Shown: positions 48,630 to 61,631 of the stretch, in pieces | Position numbering within the stretch: the first letter of the stretch is position 1 | How the letters are laid out: every line of letters begins with the position of its first letter | Assembly: GCA_951799425.1 (NCBI GenBank) | Contig: OX637398.1 | Coordinates: 17,060,270 to 17,124,269 of the forward strand | Source of the DNA: Ilex aquifolium | Taxonomy: Eukaryota; Streptophyta; Magnoliopsida; Aquifoliales; Aquifoliaceae | Direction: 5' to 3' | DNA length: 64,000 nucleotides | Notes under the pieces: generated by a model | The model's database searches: none | Seen by the model: only the letters and a program-made list of their open reading frames with translations | Told to the model about the DNA's origin: nothing | Program-made: the position numbers and the translations under genes

Positions 48630-48966
48630 TATTGGAACGGAAATCTCAAGAACCGTTAAAAGTGCATATATATCGAATATAAATAATTTTCCTTTAATAC
48701 TCTACAAGGCGGAATTAGGGTTTACCTTCGAGATCCTTCGGGATTGATCTCGTCTCAGTACGAACGCAGAACAAAATCAACAAGCAACTGAAGGACAGCT
48801 CGACAAACCTCGCGGCCTTCTGTCGTATATCCCGAAACGTTAGAATCCGGATGCACTTTTTATCAGTGTGGGCTGACATCTGAATCCTTGTTCTCTCTTT
48901 CAGCCTCTCTAAAAAACGTGAGTAAATAATAGATGTTGAATAAGAGAGCCTAGACGTCTATATATA

Positions 48967-51169
48967 TGTAACGCCCCAAAAATTGAGGGTCCTTAATTTA
49001 ACAAAATTCGGGCAGAGTCTCCTTTGTACAGGGAGCTCTACCCAAAATACAACCTGTGCAATTATACTACATTGACCACACCGGGTCCATTTATAAGGAA
49101 ACATTAAAACAGTCCATATGAGTTTGATTTGTAATACCCCAAAATCCCCCTTGTACGACATTACTATCTAAAACCATTCACATCATAAGAGCACTAAATA
49201 AATCCATCAAATAATAAAATTTCATTCACCATATATAATATCCACAATATCATCCCAAAAGAATAGGCCAAGTTATGACAATTACATTCCAAAAGAATTA
49301 CATTTCAACTTAGCAGCGGAATAAACAAAATACTAAACTATATATGATCGTAAATAAATTCATAGTCTAGTACAAAAATAAACTATAGCTCTAGACGTCT
49401 ACCTCGAGATCTAGGTTTTCCTCTGGTGGAGCCTCCCAATTTCCCGGCTCGTCAACTCGGGGATCATCCTCTAGCACGAAGTCTGAAAAAAAATATTATT
49501 GGTAGGGGGTGAGCACTAAGCTCTGTAGGAAAATCCTCCCAAACTTTAACAAGATTTGGAAAACGTAGAAAACGGTCGGTCTCATTTCACAAATAGCATA
49601 CGTAAATTTTGAAAGAAAACATGATATTTTTAAAAGATCTCAAGTTTAGACATTAACAATAATTAAGTACAAGAGTAAAGCCAATCCCACCATAAATAAC
49701 AATTCCAAAGAGTAATCATTCTCACAACCATTTCCAAGATAATCATATCCAAAAGATAACGCAATAAACAATAACCACAATGTATCTCAAGTCTGATGTA
49801 AGATAATCGCATGAATAAACACATAGAGAATATCCTGGCCCACACACACACAAATCCTCGTGAGGATATCAAACTTCGGGAAGGGCGCCTGCCGATGCAT
49901 TGTCCCATACCAATGCACCGGCAATAACGAATCCAACGCAGGCATAGTATACTAATCCTTTGACACGGCACCCGTGAGCTAATAGTGGTTTGGTCCTCGC
50001 AAGGCACCAATCCCACTACGAGTGGTAGGAAAAGTTCAAACCTGCACGGAGTAAGAACCACACACATCTACCCACTCTACGACTCGGTCAATGGCCACCC
50101 ATGGTCATCCAAACACCTCCACGAGATACAATCACCAACAATTTCTCAACAAAAGTTCATAAATTCCCAAAATCCCAAAAATTTCTCGTATATTATCCAA
50201 TAGCCCCATGTAAGAAAAATAGACAAGAGATCAACATCAATAACATTTTATTGTTTAATGGAAAGCCTAAAGTTTGGAAATCAAGAACAAAGGAAATATG
50301 GAGAGAAAAATCCATTTTTCTTAAAATCTAAGGTTTGAAGATGAAAAAGAGAGCTTTAATGGTTACCCAACCATCACATTGCTTAAAACATGGCATTTAT
50401 TGCAAGAATAACAAGAATTAAAGATTTTATAACATACATATTGAATTTAGAGTCAAAAGAGTACATATATACATAAGCCCTAGCCTCAATGTGGGAGAAT
50501 TAGAAGAAATCCCTACCTTGAATCCAAGTTCCAAACCAAAACCCAAGCTCTAGAGACCTCTTTTCTCCCTTTCCTCCTTTCCTCTATCTTCTCCTAGGGT
50601 GCTAAGAGGTTTGGGGTGAGAGTGGAGTGAAAAGAATGGGAGTAAAGGGACTGAAATTTGTGTTTTAAATACATCAGTCCCGAAGTTACTGTTCACAGGC
50701 TGTTTGAGTTTTCTCTAAAATTACGGTTTTGCCACTAAAAATCTCCAATTTGATCCACATGACTACCCTAAGGTTTGTCGACGTTCCGGATTCATTTTTA
50801 ATGTTATTTTAACCTAAAAACATTTATTTTTATGATTTATCTCAAAACTAAAATAAATTTATACTCGAAACACTAAAATTACTATTTTATTCCTCCGAAC
50901 CGCTATATGTGCTAAACGGCTATTCCAAGTCTTTCGGATCTCCCAGGTTCAATGATAATATTATTTTGATCTAAAAAAATTCATATTTTTACTTAGTTAC
51001 CCTTATCAACCTTAAACACCTCCAAAAAATTAAATTTCACAATCAATTTGCCTCCGTAGTATTTATTCATACTATTGAAATCTATAGGGTTCATGCATAC
51101 CTCATCACCTATATTAGCATTTCAAAAATAATTATTTTCTATATAAAGATAAGAGTGTGGGGGTTTACA
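48967..51169 (-). repeat. 3' LTR of the gypsy element
   Basis: 2203 bp, ends TGTAACGCCCC and GGGTTTACA on the plus strand. A purine tract on the element strand (complement of TCCACCCCCCTTAAA, about 51171-51185) borders it, as expected for plus-strand priming. Related solo LTRs are at 32274-34803 and, more distantly, 808-5377 and 13545-18598. Confidence 0.92.
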
Positions 51170-51199
51170 ATCCACCCCCCTTAAAGAAAGTTTCGTCCT

Positions 51200-54100
51200 C
51201 GAAACTTACCTTAAGTAGAGAACAGATGAGGGTATTTCTCTCGCATCTCCAGCTCTAGTTCCCAAGTAGCTTCCTCCACTCCATGGTGTTGCCACAAAAC
51301 CTTCACTAGTCTGATGACTTTGTTGTGGAGTACCTTCTCTTTGGTATCAAGAATCTTCACCGATTGTTCTTCATAGATGGCTCCGTCTTGAACTTCAATA
51401 TCCTTCAAATCTATAACATGCGTGGTCTCCGACTGCCACTTCCTCAACATCGACACATGAAACACGTCATGTACTCCGGATAACTGGGCTGGTAATCGAA
51501 GTTGGTACGCCGCTTTGCCCACCGCTTTGATCACTTCAAATGGTCCTATGTACCTTGGAGCTAACTTTCCCTTCTTGCCAAATTGCAACACTCCCTTCTT
51601 GGGTGATACTTTAAGAAACACGTAATCTCCCACCTTGAATTCCAAGGGTCTTCGCCTTTGATCCGCATAGCTTTTCTGTCAACTTTGTGCCGTGCGTAGT
51701 CTCTCCCGGATGAATTGAATTTGCTCTGTAGTTTCTCGAACAATTTCCGGCCCAAAAAAGCTACTCTCGCCAGCTTCCAACCAACAAGTTGGGGACCTAC
51801 ATGGTCTTCCATACAACGCCTCATACGGTGACATCTCAATACTTGCCTGATAGCTGTTGTAGTATGGAAATTCCACCAACGGCAAACGATCGCTCCAACC
51901 TCCCTTGAAGTCCAACACACAAGCACGTAACATGTCTTTTAGAATCTGGATCACCCTCTCGGATTGGCCATCCGTTTGGGGATGAAAAGCGGTGCTGAAG
52001 TGCAACTCTGTTCCCATAGCTCTTTGAAGACTTTGTCAAAATTGCGCTACAAAACGAGAATCACAATCCAACACAATGGATAGCGGAACTCCATGCAATC
52101 TCAATATCTCGCGAATATAGAGCTTGCTCAGGGTCTCTAATATGTCAGTGGTCTTCATACTCAAGAAGTGAGCGGACTTGGTGAGTCTATCAACAATGAC
52201 CCATACGGCATTATGCCCTCGTGAAGTCCGTGGAAAGCTAGATACGAAGTCCATGGTGATGTGATCCCACTTCCACTTGGGAATAGGAAATGACTGCAAT
52301 AATCCTCCGGGCTTTTGATGCTCAATCTTCACTTGTTGACACACCACACATTGTGAAACGTATCTAGCTACATCCTTCTTCATTCCCTTCCACCAATACT
52401 GCCGCTTCATGTCCCTATACATTTTGGTACTACCCGGATGTATAGAGAACTTGGAACGATGGCACTCGCCCAACACTTCTTCCCTTACTTGGTCATGATC
52501 GGGTACACATAGCGTTCCCTGAAACCGTAACTCATCATCACTCATCGCCCAATTCTCAACAATCTCTCTCATCTCCAACTTACTCCGGATAGCCTCCAAC
52601 TTGCTGTCTAATCGTTGCAACGCCACAATCCTTTGTCGAAGCATTGGTTGAGCTACAAGATTGAATAAGCATGGTCAATCCTCATGTCTATCCACCCATA
52701 GATCAAATTCCTCCAAAGCATCCATCATCTTCCACCTATTCACTACAAGGGAATTGATTTCACCCCGAGATTTTCTACTCAGTGCATCCGCTACTACATT
52801 CGCCTTCCCCGGATGGTAATTGAGTGTGAAATCATAGTCTTCTAAATACTCAATCCACCTTCTTTACTGAAGATTCAAGTCTTTCTGGGTGAATATGTAC
52901 TTGAGGCTCTTATGATTAGAAAACACTTGGAATTTCTCTCCGTACAAGTAACACCTCCACAACTTAAGAGTAAAAACCACAGCAACAAGCTCTAAGTTAT
53001 GGGTGGGATAATTCTGCTCATGAATCTTGAGTTGCCTAGAGCCATAGGCAACCACCTTCCCTCCTTGCATTAGCACACACTCCAAGCCTCGTAACGAAGC
53101 ATCGGTGTACACATCGTATCCTTCCCCACTACTCGGAATAATGAGGACAGGAGCGGTTGTCAACTTCTCCTTCAAGGTGCGAAAAGCTAGTTCACACTTT
53201 TGAGTCCACAAGAATTTTTCTCCCTTCTTTGTGAGACGTGTCATCGGCATTGCTAGCTTTGAGAACCCTTCCACAAACCTTCGGTAGTAGCCTGCTAAGC
53301 CCAAAAAACTACGTACTTTGGTCACATTCTTTGGTGGTTCCCACTTCATCACTGCCTTAATCTTTGCGGGGTCAACAGCTACCCCTTGTTCCGACACAAC
53401 ATGGCTAAGGAATTTAACTTCCTTCATCCAAAACTCACACTTCCTCATCTTCGCATATAACTTATGTTCTCTCAATGTCTGTAGCACAATAGAGAGATGA
53501 CGTCCATGATCCTCGTGAGTCCGGGAATAGATTAGTATGTCATCAATAAACACGATGACAAACTGATCTAGATACGGCTGAAATACCCTGTGCATTAAAT
53601 CCATGAAGGCTGCTGGAGTATTAGACAATCCGAACGGCATCACCGTATACTCGAAATGACCATACCGAGTACGGAAAGCAATCTTAGGAATATCTTCCTC
53701 CTTGATCCGCAATTGATGATACCCTGTGCGAATATCAATCTTGGAGTAATACTTAGAACCCCTCAACTGATCAAATAGGTCATCGATTCGTGGCAAAGGG
53801 TATTTGTTCTTCACTGTTACCCGATTCAATCTTCGGTAATTCGTGCACAACCGAAGTGTCTCATCATGCTTCTTCACGAAGAGTATCGGGGCTCCCCAAG
53901 GTGAAGTGCTCAAACGGATAAACCCAATTGTTAACAGATGATCCAGCTACTTCCTTAGCTCCTTTAACTCCAAAGGTGCCATCTGATAGGGAGCAATGGA
54001 TATGAGTTCGATTCCCGGGTAGAGATCAATCTTGAACTCAATCTCCCTGTGTGGGGGTAGCTCGGGTAGTTCGTCTGGGAAGACATTCAGAAAATCTGAT

Positions 54101-55800
54101 ACTATCAACACCACATCCGCATGGAATTTATCCCGATCATCTCCCATCAAGCTAGCTAAGAAACTCAAAAGGCTCCCCGCCTTCACTTTCAAGAATCTAC
54201 TACCTGTAGTAGGAAATGGATGGAAGGAATTTCGGTCATTCACGAAACTGAATACTATCCCTCCCGGTAGTTGAAAAGAAATCCGTTTACGGAAACAATC
54301 CATTACTGCTCGAAATGTGGATAACAAATTCATCCCAAAGATCACGTCATACCCCTTCATGTCTAGGCAACCAAATCTACAATCAATTCGTGCTCCCCAA
54401 TTCGAAGCACGCAACTCCTACACACCCGGCTAGTATCCAACCATTCTCCCGTAGGCATATTAATACACAACGCATGTTCTAGCTTCTCGAAGCCCAATCC
54501 CAATTTAATAGCATATGCAGTACGTATAAATGAATGAGTCGCACCCGGATCAAATAAAATTCGGGCCCAAGAATTGTGGAGGAGAACAATAGCTTCCACC
54601 ACTGCATTGGAGGCATCTTCCTCCGGTTGGGTCAAAGCAAATACCCTTCCTTGGTTGGCGCCACTTGGGGCTAGAGCTTCAAACGGTCTCTACTGTTGTA
54701 GTGGCCTTTGTAGCGGTGGCTTGTTTGCATTCACAGGCCCGGTTGCTTGGCTGGTTTTGGTTGAAAGCAATTGACAGTTATCTTTGAAGTGCCCAACACC
54801 TCCACATGCAAATCATCGACGTGGGTCGGTGCCTACTCTCTCTGGTACTCCTCCTGCTCCTCGAGCTGTCTGTGGTCTCTGTCCAATTGTCTGATCTAGG
54901 CGACGGTAGGGTGCCGCTCTCTGTGCTCCACTGCTACTAGCACCGGTCCTGATCGGACCTTCCCTCATAAGGTTCTGTCGCCGCTGATTATCTTTCATGT
55001 CTCTCTCCACCAACATAGCCCTATCCACAAGATCCCCATAGTCACGGATCCTAAGAGCCACAAGCTTCTCCCTAATGGCCGGCCTCAAGCTCTGCTCAAA
55101 ACGTTTGGCCCTCCTGGCCTCTGTGGATATGAATTATATGGCATATCGGGACAACTCCTCAAACTTTCTCTCATACTCCCTTACCGTCAAACTACCCTGC
55201 CGAAGAGTGAGGAAATAGGCACTCATCTTGTCTCTAACCGACTCAGGAAAATATTTATCTTGGAAGACTTGATCGAACTCCTCCCAAGTAAGTGCATCTG
55301 TGTTCCTCCGTCTCTTTATCGAATCCCACCAATGGTCGGCCTCCTCCTCGAACAAATAGGTAGCTAAGCCAACCCTCAAGTCTTAGGTAACTCCCATGCC
55401 GTCACAAATCTTCTTCACCCGACGGATCCATCTATCCGCATCCAGAGGATTGGAGGTCCGTTGGAAGGTAGGCGGGTGTTGCCTCAGAAATTCCCGAAGA
55501 GTTACCATCCTTCAGTTGTCGTCCCCATTGCCCGGCACTTGTGCTAAGGGGTAAGCTCCACCATTATGGTTGTTGTTTCCATTCTGATTTTGTACCAAAG
55601 TGGTGAGCTCCCTCAAACATTGATATATGCCACTTATGGCATCGGGAGGTGGTGGTGGTGGTGGATTTGCTGGTCCTCCACGACCACGCCCACGTCCACG
55701 TCCACACCCATGTCCACCGTTCATCCTGCACATCAATTCACAATTTAGTTTCATTGATGTACAAGACATCCTAGTTATCACTTTGATCTAAAGCATAAGG
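51200..55800 (-). mobile_element. Internal gag-pol region of the gypsy element (fossil)
   Basis: Approximate parts: gag 54.8-55.8 kb with a proline/glycine-rich N-terminal part and a capsid-like block; retropepsin 54.4-54.6 kb (DPGATHSF active site, usually D-S/T-G); reverse transcriptase 53.2-53.9 kb ([11 protein letters not shown]); RNase H 52.8-53.1 kb; integrase 51.7-52.6 kb with an N-terminal zinc-binding region and catalytic core; chromodomain-like tail 51.2-51.4 kb. Broken in several places. Confidence 0.9.
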
Positions 55801-55897
55801 TTCTTATAAAATTAGATCAACAATTTTCTTCAACCTAGTCCTACTTTTCTAGTGGTAATCCATAACCTACAGCTCCCATGTAAGACCTAATTCCTAG

Positions 55898-55909
55898 GCT
55901 CTGATACCA
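55898..55909 (-). other. Primer-binding site, initiator Met-tRNA
   Basis: The minus strand reads TGGTATCAGAGC, complementary to the 3' end of plant initiator Met-tRNA, four bases from the 5' LTR. This is the standard primer of plant chromoviruses and copia elements. Confidence 0.92.
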
Positions 55910-55913
55910 AAAC

Positions 55914-58121
55914 TGTAACGCCCCAAAAATCGGGGGTCCTTAATTTAACAAAATTCGGGCACAGTCTCCTTTGTACGGGGAGCTCTACCTAAAACACAAC
56001 CTGTGCAATTATACTACATTGACCACACCGGGTCCGTTTATAAGGGAACATTAAAACAATCCATATGAGTTTGATTTGTAATACCCCAAAATCCCCCTTG
56101 GACGACATTACTATCTAAAACCATTTACATCATGAGAGCACTAAATAAATCCATCAAAATAATAAAATTTCATTCACCATATGTAATATCCACAATATCA
56201 TCCCAAAAGAATAGGCCAAGCTATGACAATTACATTCCAAAAGAATTACATTTCAACTTAGCAGTGGAATAAATAAAATACTAGACTATACATGATCGTA
56301 AATAAATTCCCTAGTCTAGCACAAAAATAAACTATAGCTCTAGACGTCCGCCTCGGGATCTAGGTTTCCCTCTGGTGGAGCCTCCCAATTTCCCGGCTCG
56401 TCAACTCGGGGATCATCCTCTAGCACGAAGTCTGAAAAAAAATATTATTGGTAGGGGGTCAGCACTAAGCTCTCTAGGAAAATCCTCTCAAACTCTAACA
56501 AGGTTTGAAAAACGTAGAAAACGGTCGGTCTCATTTCACAAATAGCATACGTAAATTTTGAAAGAAAACATGATATTTTTAAAAGATCTCAAGTTTAGAC
56601 ATTAACAATAATTAAGTACAAGAGTAAAGTCAATCCCACCATAAATAACCATTCTAAAGAGTAATCATTCCCACAACAATTTCCAAGATAATCATATCCA
56701 AAAGATAACGCAATAAACAATAACCACAATGTATCTCAAGTCTGATGTAAGATAATCGCATGAATAAACACATAAAGAATATCCTGGCCCACACACACAC
56801 ACAAATCCTTGCGAGGATATCAAACTTCGGGAAGGGCGTCTACCGATGCATTGTCCCATACCAATGCACCGGCAATAACGAATCTGACCCAAGCATAGTA
56901 CACTAATCCTCTGACACGGCACCCGTGAGCTAATAGTGGTTTCGTCCTTGCAAGGCACCAATCCTACTACGAGTGGTAGGAAAAGTTCAAACCCGCACGG
57001 AGTAAGAACCACACACATCTATCCACTCTACGATACCCGGTCAACGGCCACCCATGGTCATTCAAACGCCTCCACGAGATACAATCACCAACAATTTCTC
57101 AACAAAAGTTCATAAATTCCCAAAATCCCCAAAATTAATCGTATGTTATCCAATAGCCCCATGTAAGAAAAATAGACAAGAGATCAACATCAATAACATT
57201 TTATTGTTTAATGGAAAGTCTAAAGTTTAGAAATCAAGAACAAAGGAAATATGGAGAGAAAAATTCATTTTTCTTAAAATCTAAGGTTTGAAGATGAAAA
57301 AGAGAGTTTTAATGGTTACCCAACCATCACATTGTTTAAAACGTGGCATTTATTGCAAGAATAGCAAGAATTAAAGATTATATAACATACATATTGAATT
57401 TAGAGTCAAAAGAGTACATATATACATAAGCCATAGCCTCAATGTAGGAGAATGAGGAGAAATCCCTACCTTGAATCCAAGTTCCAAACCAAAACTTAAG
57501 CTCTAGAGACCTCTTTTCTCCCTTTCCTCCTTTCCTCTATCTTCTCCTATGGTGCTAAGAGGTTTGAGGTGAGAGTGGAGTGAAAAGAATGGGAGTAAAA
57601 GGGCTGAAATCTGTGTTTTAAACACAGCAGTCCCGAAGTTACTGTTCACAGGCTGTTTGGGTTTTCTCCAAAATTACGATTTTGCCACTAAAAATCTCCA
57701 ATTTGATCCACATGACTACCTTAAGGTTTTTCGACGTTCCGGATTCATTTTTAATGTTATTTTAACCTAAAAACATTTATTTTTATGATTTATCTCAAAA
57801 CTAAAATAAATTTACACTCGAAACACTAAAATTACTATTTTATTCCTCCGAACCGCTATATGTGCTAAACGGCTATTCCAAGTCTTTCGGATCTCCCAGA
57901 TTCAATGATAATATTATTTTGATCTAAAAAATTCATATTTTTACTTAGTTACCCTTATCAACCTTAAACACCTCCAAAAAATTAAATTTCACAATCAATT
58001 TGCCTCCCTAGTATTTATTCATACTATTGAAATCTATAGGGTTCATGCATACCTCATCACCTATATTAGCATTTCAAAAATAATTACTTGCTCTATAAAG
58101 ATAAGAGTGTGGGGGTTTACA
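55914..58121 (-). repeat. 5' LTR of the gypsy element
   Basis: 2208 bp, collinear with 48967-51169. Small open frames shared by both LTRs (for example about 56692-57018) are chance frames in LTR sequence. Confidence 0.92.
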
Positions 58122-58839
58122 ATATAAGCTACGATAGAGACCCTAAGGAGAAATAAGGACCGGACTTCCAATGGGTTTAAGAATCCATTTAAACCCTCAA
58201 GAGAACATCATCAACCTATTTAAATAATAGGACGTGATTTCTTTTAATATTTAATTTCCATCATACAAATAACATCGTCTCCCAATTCGCCGAACTTATT
58301 AACTCAATATGAATCTCACCCTTTGATGAATTAAAGCGATAAACATTATATGCACGTGGCAATTAAATATTTTGGGATTAAGAGCATAAACAATCACAAT
58401 AATCATTAGGTATTTATTATCTTATTGAATCAGTAAAAGATAATAACCTCAACATGAGTCTGTTTAATACACAAAGTGTACTAGTGCAATAATCCGAGAC
58501 ATCAAACAGTCTTCAACAGTCAAGACAGACTATGCCAGAATATTACACTACAATCATACCAATGGTGTGTCCAATTCCATCTAGGATTGTGAACATATAC
58601 TCATATTATACAAGGATCCGATAATTTGGTCTTCTATGTGTAAGCCGAATTCTACACATCAGATTATCTACAATATAAAATATAAGACACATATGCATAC
58701 CATATATTAAATATAATGCAAACATTTTGCCCATACAGATTCAGATTCTCAATAAAATGGAAAGAATAAACTTTTATTAATTAATAAAACAAGTTTCACT
58801 AAAAAAAGTAAGCTTTTAGTATACTATTCTATCAGCAGC

Positions 58840-60838
58840 AAGGGAGGGGAGAATTAATGGTGTCTCAGTTGGAAGAGGGTGCCGAAAATTTTTCACTTGT
58901 TCTTTGCATATGACAACCTCCTATTTCTAAATGCCATTGACCAGGAAGCTTGAGTGGTGAAACAGATTCTCCAGATCTATGAATTAGCTTCAGGTCAATA
59001 AATAAATATTGAGAAGTCGGCCATGATATGTAGCAATTTTAGGTGTTCATCTTGTCTAGCAACATGAAAAATATTTGGCCCTACCCACCATTGTTGGCCA
59101 GTCAAAAAAGAGATTTTCAGCAATATCAGGGAGAGAATATGGAGTAAGCTACAAGGGTGGAAAGGGCAATTTTTATCATCCGCGGGTAAAGAAGTTTTGA
59201 TTAAAGATGTGACGCTATCGATTCCTACTTATGCAATGGGGGGTTTTAAGCTCCCTGATTATCTGTGTGCAAAACTAGAATCCATGACAGCTAATTTCTA
59301 GTGGGGGTAGCGAAATGGGGAGAGGAAAATCCATTGGGTGAGCTAGAAGAAAATGTGTGGGAGTAAATTAAGCGAAGGGATGGGTTTTCGTGATATAAGG
59401 CCTTCAACCTTGCTCTTCTAGCTAAGCAAGCATTGCGCCTGATTCAGGATAGACACACTCAGTTGTATAAAGTTATGAGAGCAAGATATTTTCCTTCGTC
59501 TACATTCTTGGACGCTAAGTTAGGCCATCGACCTTCTTTTTCCTAGCATAGCATCTTTGAAGCTCGTAAGGTCATAGCTGCGGGGTCCAGATGGAAAATA
59601 GGAAATGGGAAAAGGAGGAAGATTTGGGGAGATCGATGGGTGCCAATGCCAAATAATTCCAGAATTATCACCCCAATGAATGGTTTCACAGAGGAGTCAA
59701 CCGTGAGCGAACTAATTGATCATGTGCAACATAGATGGAGATCCCAGTTAGTTGACCAAAAATTTCTTCCCCATGAAGCCTCTGCTATCAAAGCCATACC
59801 GTTGGGTCATCCCATAGAGGAAGATACACTGATATGGAATTATAAATAGAGGGGTATATTTACGGTCAAAAGTGCTTACTATGTCACAATGGAGTAAAGT
59901 TTGGCTAATGCTCAACAAAGGATCCCAAATAAAATTAAGGTTTTTATTTGGCGTTTTTGTTTGAAGGCTCTGCCTACAAATGAGAACTTATGGAGAAGCA
60001 AAATGTAACCAAATAATTTGTGTGATGTGTGTCGTAGGGACTCAAGTCTAGTATTCATATTTTACAAGACTGCTACTGGGCTAATTTGTCATGGAAATTG
60101 AGCTCTCTTCACAAGATTATTCAAAGGTTGGGGATAGTTGCGAGACAATGGATAAGGGATACACTTGTTTTTGGGGCCTCGTGAGTTTGCTTTATGTCTT
60201 GTTCAGTGTTGGTTGATTTGGAAGCATAGGAATGAGATGGTACATTCGGGGTATCTAAGAACCCGACAATTATTGTCCAAGAAGCCAGAGTTTTTTGGAA
60301 CAATTCCAACACATTAATGGCATCCAAGGTCCAGTTGCTTCAATTCTTGCATCGTGGAAGCCTCCTAGTGATGGGATAGTTAAGGTTAATTTTTGTGGTC
60401 TTGAGTTTTTGGAAGGGCAGACTGTGGGTATTGGTGATGTGTTAAGGGACAGCAGGGGTGTTTTTTTTGGTAGGGATGGAAAGAAATTATATCCGCAGGA
60501 GTGTGGAAGCCATAGCTATGCAAGTAGCAGTAAATTTTGCTCACCTCCTAGGGATAGTTTCTATGGTGTTGGAAGGGGATTGCATTCATTTTCTGAAGTC
60601 TGTTATCACCATAAGTTCTGATGTACAAAGGGATCACATGGATGCAAAATTGAGCAGTGTGAGGTAGGTACTCGAAAGCTTGAGTTACTACAAAATAACT
60701 ATGGTCCGGAGGAATGGGAATAGAGTGGCTTCGAACTTGGCTAAATATGTGAGGTTCCTTGAGGGTTCTATCATATGGCGAGAATGTGCTCCAGATTTTG
60801 TAATGCCTTTTCTTTTTTACGATATTCCGTACCAATAA
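58840..60838 (+). pseudogene. LINE copy B ORF2, second half
   Basis: Continues the RT just past the solo-LTR-like insertion. The catalytic motif reads FAYD at 58903-58914 (FADD expected; copy A has FTDD), so this copy has also lost a catalytic Asp. Linker and RNase H follow; KVNFCG with Cys at 60394-60396 replaces the first catalytic Asp, as in copy A. A block of about 40 bp present in copy A near 20580-20620 is missing near 59920. Stop at 60836-60838 with overlapping AATAAA. Confidence 0.88.
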
Positions 60839-60854
60839 AATATTCCGAAAAAAA

Positions 60855-61631
60855 ATTCAATTTCATCAAATTAATATTCAATTTATCAAATTAACATTCA
60901 ATTCAACCAATTAAATTCATCAAATTCACACCATACTAACATTCAATTCATATAATTTATATTAAAATTCTTTCAATTAACTCTCAATTCATAAAATTAA
61001 CATTGAAAATCATCCAATAAAGATTCAATTTAACAAATCAACACCAAAGTAACATGCAATTTCATCTAATAAATATTTAATTTTTTAAATCAGTATCAAA
61101 TTAACATTCAATTCTTCAAATCAATATTCAATTTTATCTAATAAACATTTAATTCATCAACTTAACATTCAAATTCAACTATAAATGTAGCATTCAATCT
61201 AATCCAATTAATATTCAATTCATCAAATTAACACCAAATTAACATTCAACTCATCCAATTTATATTCAAATTCATTCAATTAACACTCAATTTATCAAAT
61301 TAACATCGAAAATCATCCAATAAAGATTCAATTTAACAAATCAACATCAAAGTAACATGGAATTTAATCCAATAAACATTTAATTCATTAAATCACTACC
61401 AAATTAATATTCAATTCAACAAATTAACATTCAATTTCATCTACTAAAATTTATCAAATTAACATTCAAATTTAGCTATTTAACACTAAATTCATCAAAC
61501 TAACATTCAATTTCATCCAATTACTATCCAATTTACCAAATTAACATTCAATTCATCAAACTAACAGCATATTAACATTTAATTCAGAAAATTTATATTC
61601 AAATTAACCCAATTAACATTCAATTCATTAA
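60855..61631. repeat. G-poor hierarchical satellite, block B2
   Basis: Collinear with 21581-22345 of copy A, including anchors near 61013 and 61317. It is cut at about 61631 by the A tail of the next LINE. Confidence 0.88.

Larger units (their letters stand above)
48967..58121 (-). mobile_element. Ty3/gypsy chromovirus (Tekay/Del-like), two LTRs, broken
   Basis: Element of 9155 bp on the minus strand with a perfect 5-bp target duplication ATATA (48962-48966 and 58122-58126). LTRs of about 2.2 kb, a primer-binding site for initiator Met-tRNA, and in order gag, protease, reverse transcriptase, RNase H, integrase and a C-terminal chromodomain-like block: the chromovirus layout, closest to Tekay/Del from the long LTRs, TGTAACGCCCC-type end and domain order. 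Several breaks, roughly half a dozen, so it is not intact. In the first 275 bp the LTRs differ at about 14 places and seem closer elsewhere, so the insertion is fairly young, perhaps one to a few million years under usual plant rates (inference). Confidence 0.92.
48630..58834. mobile_element. Solo-LTR-like insertion (about 1.05 kb) hosting a gypsy element
   Basis: The LINE is interrupted by sequence starting TATTGGAACGG and ending CTATTCTATCA, with a perfect 5-bp duplication GCAGC (48625-48629 and 58835-58839). Copy A has the single GCAGC at 19447-19451. Without the gypsy element it is 337 + 708 bp. Size, the TTGGAA-type start and CA end suggest a Ty1/copia LTR without internal region. No coding frame. 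A fossil. Confidence 0.65.
44862..60854 (+). mobile_element. L1-type LINE, copy B, split by a solo LTR containing a gypsy element
   Basis: Collinear with copy A from the first base (ctcactcgtagggg leader) to the A tail (60847-60854). The right target duplication starts at about 60855 and has the same sequence as in copy A. Its own sequence is 44862-48629 and 58840-60854, about 5.8 kb. It differs from copy A by scattered substitutions and small indels. Some stops are shared with copy A and others are private, so it was dead before and continued to decay after the duplication. Confidence 0.92.

Noticed and set aside
49663-57018. Similar frames of 108-134 codons in both gypsy LTRs (about 49663-50067 and 56692-57018)
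   Set aside because: Conserved only because the LTRs are recent copies of each other; no known protein family.
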